Below the pieces are notes generated by a model, which worked only from the letters and a program-made list of their open reading frames with translations, did no database searches and was not told the origin of the DNA. A stretch of DNA of 12,975 bases from Verrucomicrobiales bacterium (lineage in GTDB: Bacteria > Verrucomicrobiota > Verrucomicrobiia > Verrucomicrobiales > Verrucomicrobiaceae), in the NCBI GenBank assembly GCA_003453085.1, contig DMMK01000373.1, positions 1-12,975 of the forward strand, read 5' to 3'. Below, piece after piece: positions 1 to 5,100 of the stretch; within the stretch, counting starts at the first letter, position 1, and every line of letters starts with the position of its first letter. The position numbers and the translations under genes are program-made.

Positions 1-293
1 TCCTCGCGGAACTCCGTTCTGGCGGCCTCGCACGCCCCTTTTGCATCGCCCCAAGGGGTGAAGGTACTTGTCCGGTGCCTGTGATGATCCTAACCTAACC
101 AAAAATGTCGAGGTCCCCTTCTCACATGGTTTACCCCGAACACACACTCTTTCCCTTTAACCTGAGATTTTGCACCCCATTCATGATCCGAGGATGAACA
201 GGAATGAGTAAGCAATTGCTTCCACTTCGATTTCAGCATGGTCTTATGATCAGCAACAAATTTTAAGCGCACTTCTCCTAAGATTTTTCACCT
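1..293. other. left-edge non-coding stretch
   Basis: No gene could be supported here. The first 85 or so bases are GC-rich. On the minus strand they can be read as an open stretch containing Trp-Gly-Asp-Ala-Lys and Glu-Ala-Ala-Arg, but a stop lies just upstream of it and there is no start codon. It may be the broken edge of a neighbouring gene, or chance. From about position 95 the DNA becomes AT-richer, like the small genes that follow. A 60-codon minus-strand reading frame at 90-272 has no recognisable motif, and I do not accept it as a gene. Confidence 0.4.
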
Positions 294-728
294 CTATTTA
301 TTAACCAATAGTTTCTGCAACGCTAAGTTATATTTTTTAGCATAATTTTCAGCCAACCAAGCCAGCTTTTCGCTTTCATTTGATCGATGAACATCACCCG
401 TAAAAGCAATAAGACGAACATTATCGATCTTGATGTCCCATGGAGGAACAATAACCGTGTGCGCAAGCACCCCTATAAACCGCAAATCAGAACGCGTGAA
501 CGCAGCCTTTGCATCCAGTTCTGGATCGGCCACAGCTAGCGCGATGATTTGATCCAGCGGCTGTGTCGGCCCACGCCATTGCTCTTCATCTTCACCTAAA
601 AAAGCAATCTGCCGTTGAACGTTAGAGTCTGCTTTTTTGTTTCCACCCATCAAACAAGCAAAGACAATCACTAGGATAGCGCAAAACAACGACACTATCG
701 TTATGGGCATATGGTTGTTATTGGCCAT
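294..728 (-). CDS. small membrane-anchored protein of unknown function
   Basis: The product has 144 residues and I do not recognise its family. Residues about 8-27 form one hydrophobic segment rich in Ile, Val, Leu and Phe, followed by Gly-Gly-Asn-Lys-Lys. This fits a single N-terminal anchor with the rest outside the cytoplasm. Val-Phe-Ala-Cys at 22-25 is a poor lipobox, so a lipoprotein is possible but not favoured. The remaining 115 residues are soluble in character and end in a Lys/Leu-rich helix. The ATG is well supported: AAGGAG lies 6 nt upstream (735-740), the best ribosome binding site in the window. The gene lies in AT-rich DNA with two other unknown minus-strand genes upstream, separated by gaps of more than 100 bp, so it is probably transcribed on its own. 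Confidence 0.65.
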   Translation of the reverse strand: MANNNHMPITIVSLFCAILVIVFACLMGGNKKADSNVQRQIAFLGEDEEQWRGPTQPLDQIIALAVADPELDAKAAFTRSDLRFIGVLAHTVIVPPWDIKIDNVRLIAFTGDVHRSNESEKLAWLAENYAKKYNLALQKLLVNK

Positions 729-734
729 AGCGCG

Positions 735-740
735 CTCCTT
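735..740 (-). promoter_or_regulatory. strong Shine-Dalgarno site
   Basis: On the minus strand AAGGAG lies 6 nt before the ATG at 728. It fixes the start of the 144-residue membrane-anchored protein. Most other genes in the window lack such a site, so this gene has a different translation-start style from its neighbours. Confidence 0.6.
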
Positions 741-882
741 CCCACTGCTCGATAAACTGATTTATCATGAGAGATTCTTGATTAATGGAGTGGCCTATTC
801 GGTTTCGTTGTTACTGCGGCTTGGATGTGGTGCCTGGAAGCCTATTGTATGCCCATGCTTTCCGATAGGAGTCGGTTTACCT

Positions 883-1305
883 CTAGATGCCAGATTTACC
901 AGTTCCGTTTCGCGGAACTTCAGGCGATATGCCGAACGGGGGCTGCTGCGTGTTGCGACGTGCGATCCATTCCTCATCGAATTCGAAACTGATCCCTGAT
1001 TCTTCATGTCCTAGTGCCTTCCATGCGGCCATTGTTGCAGCACACCGCACTGCGTCGGGTTTCGTATCGACTAGAAGCTCTGTGAATTCGAAAACCTTGA
1101 AAGCCGTTGGAGTGCCTCCTTCCAATGAATGCCAAGCAAGGGCATCTCGAATGCCCGATGTGACCGCTTCACCGTAGATCGCCTCAAATAATATCACTGA
1201 GGGCACCCATTCCACAACTTCAGATGAGCCAGCCTGCAGCTCCAATGTAATAGCAGCAAATGCACTCACACCCCTTTTAGTTTTAAAGAATTTAAAGGTA
1301 ATCAT
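883..1305 (-). CDS. small protein resembling EF-G domain IV
   Basis: The likely product is 140 residues, starting at the ATG at 1305. An upstream TTG at 1347 would add 14 residues but is less likely. There is no signal peptide. Residues about 13-98 follow the layout of elongation factor G domain IV (ribosomal protein S5-like fold): a strand, then Ile-Tyr-Gly-Glu-Ala and Gly-Ile-Arg-Asp-Ala-Leu (43-56), a Leu-Glu-Gly-Gly-Thr-Pro turn, a strand, Val-Asp-Thr-Lys-Pro-Asp (79-84), then an Ala-rich helix ending Ala-Trp-Lys-Ala-Leu. In EF-G the matching parts are the GI helix, the L-x-G-x-P turn and the VDSS...AA helix. No GTPase or other EF-G domain is present, so it cannot be a normal elongation factor. 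The tail after residue 117 is low in structure. The role is unknown; an accessory or immunity-type protein is possible in this AT-rich block. The homology is judged by eye only. Confidence 0.55.
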   Translation of the reverse strand: MITFKFFKTKRGVSAFAAITLELQAGSSEVVEWVPSVILFEAIYGEAVTSGIRDALAWHSLEGGTPTAFKVFEFTELLVDTKPDAVRCAATMAAWKALGHEESGISFEFDEEWIARRNTQQPPFGISPEVPRNGTGKSGI

Positions 1306-1462
1306 TTGGTTGGAGAAAAAGGAATATAGCACACAGATGCGGTCCAAATTTTGAGTTTGGCGCTATCATTGTCCAAACAGCCCGAGTAGAATTAAATCAC
1401 AAAGATTGCACCAAAGAGTCTGTTCATAACGGCAACGGATCTTTATAGGAGTGCGGAATTAG

Positions 1463-2050
1463 CTAATCTATCTCGAAGATCGTAATATCTCCGCCCCCTA
1501 ATTCTGATGGGGTTGATAAATACAGTTCAAGTATATCAGCCATTTTATATCGATCATCTGGAGAGATGGTAAAACAACAGCTGTGCACTACCATTCCAAC
1601 CTTACCACCCGTCCATAAACGTTTTGTAGTTTTTTTGGCCGTTTTTATTTTATAACGATCGAACTGATCATGCAACTTCAGCCATGATTCTTTAGATAAA
1701 CCGGGAGCCTTTGCCCCCTTTGGCATGAGTTCCCAGCCGTCTTTTTCTTCCCAGATTTCCGCCAATTCAGAGTCGTCGGCAATATACTTTCGCACCACCA
1801 GTTCAACTCTGAGTTCATGGGATGCATTCGGGAAAGAAATTCTTGCGTGATGGTATGCGCCAGGGCCGATCCTAGCCAGATTCAATCCTCTCCGTTTAAC
1901 TAGGAAATCCCGATTTAAAGCATCCCAACTTTTCGAGATATCTTTTCCACTTGTCATGCCGACGGGCTCATTGGCGCTGGATACAAGAACCAAACAGAAA
2001 AACGCCAATCTCAAAAGAATGCCGTAATCACCAAGGCCGGATTTCATCAT
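1463..2050 (-). CDS. secreted protein of unknown function
   Basis: The product has 195 residues and I do not recognise its family. The N-terminus looks like a signal peptide: a short polar start with one Lys, then a hydrophobic core (Leu-Leu-Arg-Leu-Ala-Phe-Phe-Cys-Leu-Val-Leu-Val, about 12-23) and a Ser-Ser-Ala cleavage region near 26. The mature part of about 169 residues mixes strands and charged helices, has a Cys-Cys pair in a His-Ser-Cys-Cys-Phe context, and ends in an acidic tail. Two ATG codons stand in tandem at the start (2050 and 2047), and no ribosome binding site is visible for either. Upstream lie 359 bp without a gene, reaching to the tRNA. The DNA is AT-richer than the right part of the window, like the two genes downstream, which suggests a shared origin by transfer. 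No catalytic motif was found. Confidence 0.6.
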   Translation of the reverse strand: MMKSGLGDYGILLRLAFFCLVLVSSANEPVGMTSGKDISKSWDALNRDFLVKRRGLNLARIGPGAYHHARISFPNASHELRVELVVRKYIADDSELAEIWEEKDGWELMPKGAKAPGLSKESWLKLHDQFDRYKIKTAKKTTKRLWTGGKVGMVVHSCCFTISPDDRYKMADILELYLSTPSELGGGDITIFEID

Positions 2051-2409
2051 AAGATTTCATTTAAACAATCACCTCAAATTCTTTTGTCTACTTATTCCTT
2101 TAGTCTTCAACCTAAGCAACTGCTGAGCAATCAAAAAAAACGCTTGGTAGCGCGCGTCCTCCTGCCTTTCGCCCTGGAGGGGTTCAAGATTGGGCGAACA
2201 GAGACCGAGCGATGCAAAGGCCGAACGCAGTTTTTAGAACAGAGTTCTGCGTCCTCGCGTCCCGCGCCTGCAGGATGACCGCCTCTTCAGTCTATTTGCC
2301 GACCAACAAGCTGCATTTTTGCACGCTCAAAGGGTGGTAAACCCTAACAGATCCCCAAACCATCCATCCTTAATTGTCCATTACCTGTTTCTTACCTCAC
2401 TTTCTGGAG
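2051..2409. other. non-coding gap between tRNA-Arg and orphan genes
   Basis: No gene could be supported. The gap lies immediately 3' of the tRNA, where an integrated element would begin. I looked for a copy of the tRNA 3' end and for an integrase and saw neither. The only local structure is a 5-bp inverted repeat, AGAAC-aga-GTTCT, at 2236-2248 inside a GC-richer patch (about 2145-2290). That patch is flanked by AT-rich sequence and may be a degraded gene. Confidence 0.4.
2236..2248. repeat. short inverted repeat AGAAC-aga-GTTCT
   Basis: Perfect 5-bp arms with a 3-nt loop. They sit within a wider imperfect CGCAG...CTGCG frame at 2226-2252. There is no T-tract on either strand, so it is not a convincing terminator. 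Confidence 0.3.
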
Positions 2410-2483
2410 CGCGCCCGGCTGGATTCGAACCAGCGACCATCGGATTAGAAATCCGGTGCTCTAATCCACTGAGCTACGGGCGC
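2410..2483 (-). tRNA. tRNA-Arg(UCU)
   Basis: The 74-nt gene on the minus strand folds as a full cloverleaf. It has a 7-bp acceptor stem GCGCCCG/CGGGCGC, UA at 8-9, a D stem GCUC/GAGC with a 9-nt loop, an anticodon loop UUUCUAA with anticodon UCU, a 5-nt variable loop and a T stem GCUGG/CCAGC around UUCGAAU. The discriminator base is G. It reads AGA and probably AGG codons. Two oddities: the first anticodon-stem pair is C27-A43, a mismatch where this isoacceptor often has U-A, and the 3' CCA is not encoded, so it must be added by nucleotidyltransferase. The 3' end faces the AT-rich block of orphan genes, the usual geometry for a tRNA integration site. Confidence 0.95.
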
Positions 2484-2796
2484 ATGAACTCTGATTTTGG
2501 AGCGATTACGTTGGTTACAGGAGCTTTGCAACTCGCTTTTCACGCTGGGTTTTCTACGGGGCTCCCTTTCAATGAAAGGTGGGCATGCAGCGAGGGGTAG
2601 GAGTGATCCTGAGGGCTGAGTCCTTTCTGAAAACAAAATAAGTCGTTGGCGACATCTGCCAAGAACCTCCAAGCGGGGGAACTTGCGCTTTGGATTAGGC
2701 GACGGCAGATCGAGCACGGATCGCGAAGGCAGCGGACGAGGGCTTGAGAAAACGATGACGGGAAGAAGTCATGGTTCTTGTTAGGCTGCGCGGCAA
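2484..2796. other. non-coding gap upstream of the tRNA and downstream of the GH32-like gene
   Basis: No gene could be supported in these 313 bp. On the minus strand, TTGCAA at about 2526-2531 followed after 17 nt by TAATCG is a weak promoter candidate for the tRNA; the second element matches the consensus poorly. A small hairpin, CCTTTC-aat-GAAAGG (2565-2579), has no T-tract. No clear terminator follows the glycosidase gene that ends at 2797. Confidence 0.4.
2565..2579. repeat. perfect 6-bp inverted repeat with 3-nt loop
   Basis: CCTTTC-aat-GAAAGG. It lies about 80 bp upstream of the tRNA-Arg 5' end and about 220 bp downstream of the GH32-like gene. Without a poly-T run it is not a standard terminator. 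It could be a processing signal or chance. Confidence 0.3.
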
Positions 2797-4359
2797 TCAA
2801 TCGATGAGGTAGCTGTAAAGATCGCCATTTTCCAAATGGAAACGGAGATGGATGGGCTTGTCTGTGGGCAGGGCGTCCGCGTCTTTCCAGCGGATGGCCA
2901 GCTTCACGGCATCCTGTTTCTCGATGACGCTGGATTCCTTCTCATACCCTGGAACGACCTGCCCGGTGGCGTCCAGCACCTCCACGCTGAAGCTGCCGCC
3001 TTTCACATCTGCATTGACGAAGAGATGCTTTCCTTCTGGCACGAACAGATGGGTTTCGATGGTGCCCGGTGTCTGTTTTTTCTTGGGGCGCAAGGAAGCC
3101 AGCCCGTCAATCCGCCAGGAGGCACGGGCGATGGACTGTTGCTTTTCCGGCCCAAGCCCGCCATGGGGCGTGGTGACGGCGGTGTAATACATCCACATTT
3201 CATCACCGACGAACACTGGCGCGTTGCAAAGGCCGAAGATGCTTCCGGCATCATACGGATGCGGTCCCAAAGGAATCACGGGACTGCGGTCAGAACACCG
3301 GTGCCAGTGACGACCGTCACGGCTGTGGACCAACTGCACATCGATGATCCCCGTGGCGGAACGTTTCCGTCCATCCACTTCATCGTTGCCGAACAAGGCG
3401 GAGGGTGGCTCCACACGACGAAAAGGGGTAACGAAACCCAGCCACTGCCCCGCATAGGGGAAGGCGGAGAGATTGTAAAACTCTGAGTAGGTGCCGCCTT
3501 TCAGCTTTTTCGCCGCGCGATGGTCCATCTCGTCCGCGACCATGACGGGCTGGGGTTCGGACCAGTTTTCCATGTCCTTGCTGACGGATAAGAAGACCTG
3601 TCTTATCCCCACCACACGCGGGTCGCCCTGACGTTTGTGAAAGGCTAGGTATTCACCCGTCACCGGGTCCTGCGAAAGCGTGATGGTGTCGCAACCTAAC
3701 AAGATGGGCTCGGGCTCAACAGTCCAACGGAGGCCGTCGGCTGAATAAGCCGCGTAATAGAGGCGATGAGTCTTGTCCCGATACCAATCGACCAACTCGA
3801 ACTTGTCTTTGAGTCGTTGAAGCTTGGCCTCGTCCACTCCCCGGCTTGCATTGCCGACGGCTTTGTATCGCTTTTTTGGGTCCGTTTCAAATGGGTCTTC
3901 AATGATGCTATGGCTGTGCAGATGGAGATCGGTTTCATTGGTTTTTCCCAAGATTTTGAGCATGGGCCGCTCCCACTGGATGCCGTCCTTCGAGGTCGCG
4001 TAAAGCACGCTCCCTGGATCTGCATACCACATCCGGAATGCGCCTGTTTTCTCATCGCGCAGGACGGTGCCATAGATGTTGACGCGTTTGTCCAAAAAGC
4101 CCTCCTTGTCCTGCACTTCCCACGGCATTTCGGCCTGTAACACGGGATGTTCGAGTTTCTTAGCCGGATGGACCACTCTTGTGATTCCATGCTTCTTCTT
4201 GATCATCAGATCATCAACGAAAAGCTGCCTTTCCCCTTTTTTAAGAGAGGGTGCAGGCTGGCGCTTCACGATGTCATTTTGAGAAAACAAAAGTGTCGGC
4301 AGCAGCACTGCACAGCTCAGGCTGATGAGTGTGATTTTAGCGGAAAGGGGACGTTTCAT
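2797..4359 (-). CDS. secreted GH32/GH43-like glycoside hydrolase
   Basis: The product is 520 residues, probably exported and acting on a sugar polymer or glycan outside the cytoplasm; the substrate cannot be told from the sequence. Residues 1-26 are a typical signal peptide. The start of the mature part has Phe-Val-Asp-Asp (47-50), an acidic motif of the kind that opens the five-bladed propeller of GH32/43/68 proteins. Later come Arg-Asp-Glu (101-103), Met-Trp-Tyr-Ala-Asp (110-114), Ser-Lys-Asp-Gly-Ile-Gln-Trp (123-129) and a second blade repeat, Ser-Ala-Asp-Gly-Leu-Arg-Trp. About 90 C-terminal residues look like the beta-sandwich that accompanies GH32 propellers. Such proteins are common in Planctomycetes and Verrucomicrobia, usually annotated only as GH32-like. 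The ATG at 4359 has no Shine-Dalgarno site. The gene is alone: 313 bp without a gene downstream and 740 bp with only a relic upstream. Family-level call; activity is inferred. Confidence 0.75.
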   Translation of the reverse strand: MKRPLSAKITLISLSCAVLLPTLLFSQNDIVKRQPAPSLKKGERQLFVDDLMIKKKHGITRVVHPAKKLEHPVLQAEMPWEVQDKEGFLDKRVNIYGTVLRDEKTGAFRMWYADPGSVLYATSKDGIQWERPMLKILGKTNETDLHLHSHSIIEDPFETDPKKRYKAVGNASRGVDEAKLQRLKDKFELVDWYRDKTHRLYYAAYSADGLRWTVEPEPILLGCDTITLSQDPVTGEYLAFHKRQGDPRVVGIRQVFLSVSKDMENWSEPQPVMVADEMDHRAAKKLKGGTYSEFYNLSAFPYAGQWLGFVTPFRRVEPPSALFGNDEVDGRKRSATGIIDVQLVHSRDGRHWHRCSDRSPVIPLGPHPYDAGSIFGLCNAPVFVGDEMWMYYTAVTTPHGGLGPEKQQSIARASWRIDGLASLRPKKKQTPGTIETHLFVPEGKHLFVNADVKGGSFSVEVLDATGQVVPGYEKESSVIEKQDAVKLAIRWKDADALPTDKPIHLRFHLENGDLYSYLID

Positions 4360-4546
4360 GGAAAAGATATAGGAACAGGATGCCTGCGACTTGCGGCGTC
4401 AGGTTTCGCCAGAATGAAAGCTGTCGGCGTCTTTGAGCTCATGATGGTAGTGGCTGAAGTGGGAGCACGAAGTCTCCATATGCATCCAATCGAGCTTGAG
4501 CCAGCCCAGCAGCAAACGACCACAAGGGAAGGGATCTTTTCATGGT

Positions 4547-4942
4547 GTGGCGATTTTCTTCATCACAATCCGCAACGGTCTCGGCAATTACCTCGTCTTC
4601 AACCACCTCTACGCCATCGTCCACCGCTTCGGCGAGGGTGACTTGACCCATGAGCAGGAAATACTCCGGCGAAACGAAGCCAAACTCACCGCGCTTCGCG
4701 CTGCCATGGAGGGTCCCGGTGTCGCGCTCATCGACGTCCTCTTGCAAAGCAACTCCCTTTCCTGCAAGGCCAACTTGCTCACCCGCATTGAGGATCGCGA
4801 CGAGCTGGAATCCGAATGCGAACTCGCCGTTTATACATCCGTCGCCAATCCGTTGGCACGGCGATGCGGGGAAGAAGCGACTGATAGGGCTGGAAGAGCG
4901 GAGCATCCTGTCTTTGCTGCCTGTGAGAAGGCACGCGGCTGA
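4547..4942 (+). pseudogene. C-terminal remnant of an IucA/IucC-like (NIS) siderophore synthetase
   Basis: In plus frame 2 a stretch of about 105 residues (4556-4862) reads like the tail of an NRPS-independent siderophore synthetase. It starts Phe-Phe-Ile-Thr-Ile-Arg-Asn-Gly-Leu-Gly, runs through a helix Leu-Val-Phe-Asn-His-Leu-Tyr-Ala-Ile-Val, then has Lys-Ala-Asn-Leu-Leu-Thr-Arg and ends with Val-Ala-Asn-Pro-Leu-Ala. In that family a Lys-x-x-Leu-Leu-x-Arg strand followed by Asn-Pro-Leu marks the C-terminus. The intact enzyme is about 550-650 residues and joins a carboxylate such as citrate to an amine using ATP. Here the N-terminal domain and the citrate/ATP-binding parts are missing. Upstream frames show no homologous continuation and no good start. 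After Asn-Pro-Leu the frame runs on for about 27 unrelated residues to a TGA, perhaps after a frameshift. It is therefore probably non-functional. The minus-strand glycosidase and hydrolase genes lie either side. The family call is by eye. Confidence 0.5.
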
Positions 4943-5035
4943 AGCGGCGGTGTTTCTGGACAACCAAGGCCTGAGCCCTCCGAAGCCGTGCGCACGCTGG
5001 TTTGCCGCTCGATTGCAAAAACTAAAATTCCCCTC

Positions 5036-5049
5036 CTGAAACGTTTCAG
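5036..5049. promoter_or_regulatory. perfect LacI-family-type operator palindrome
   Basis: CTGAAACGTTTCAG is a perfect 14-bp palindrome with a central CG. It contains TGAAACGTTTCA, the classic form of operators bound by LacI/GalR-family regulators such as Cra. It lies 51 bp beyond the stop of the minus-strand hydrolase gene and beyond the end of the siderophore-synthetase relic. No gene start is near: the GH32-like gene begins about 680 bp away. No T-run follows on either strand, which argues against a terminator. Binding by the LacI protein encoded at 9877-10911 is only a possibility. Confidence 0.45.
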
Positions 5050-5073
5050 AAGATGAATCAAAGTTAACGGCTC

Positions 5074-5097
5074 GACCTATTTTAGGTCAGACCTATT
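5074..5097. repeat. alternating inverted/direct repeat GACCTA-TAGGTC-GACCTA
   Basis: GACCTA (5074-5079), TAGGTC (5083-5088) and GACCTATT (5090-5097) follow each other. The middle copy can pair with either neighbour, so two exclusive hairpins are possible. The left pair is a perfect 6-bp stem with loop TTT; the right pair is tighter and would need to open at its loop. The eight bases GACCTATT also form a direct repeat with 16-bp spacing. The element lies 3 bp from the stop codon of the hydrolase gene, so it could protect or end its transcript, though no U-tract is seen. Confidence 0.45.
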
Positions 5098-5100
5098 GGA

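Noticed and set aside
795..1007. Minus-strand frame of 70 codons overlapping the end of the EF-G-domain-IV-like gene
   Set aside because: A frameshifted tail was considered, but the sequence has no family pattern and the main gene already ends cleanly in its own frame.
2051..2409. Direct repeat of the tRNA 3' end as an attachment site
   Set aside because: I looked for a second copy of the T-arm and acceptor sequence left of the tRNA and saw none in the window.
2836..3486. Plus-strand open frame of 216 codons
   Set aside because: Antisense shadow of the GH32-like gene; no domain and no start signal.
4352..4359. ACGTTTCA half-operator at the start of the GH32-like gene
   Set aside because: It is simply the reverse of the codons ATG-AAA-CGT at the gene start, and the other half of the palindrome is absent.
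4439..4963. Minus-strand open frame of 174 codons
   Set aside because: It is antisense to the siderophore-synthetase-like relic, which has the more convincing protein pattern.
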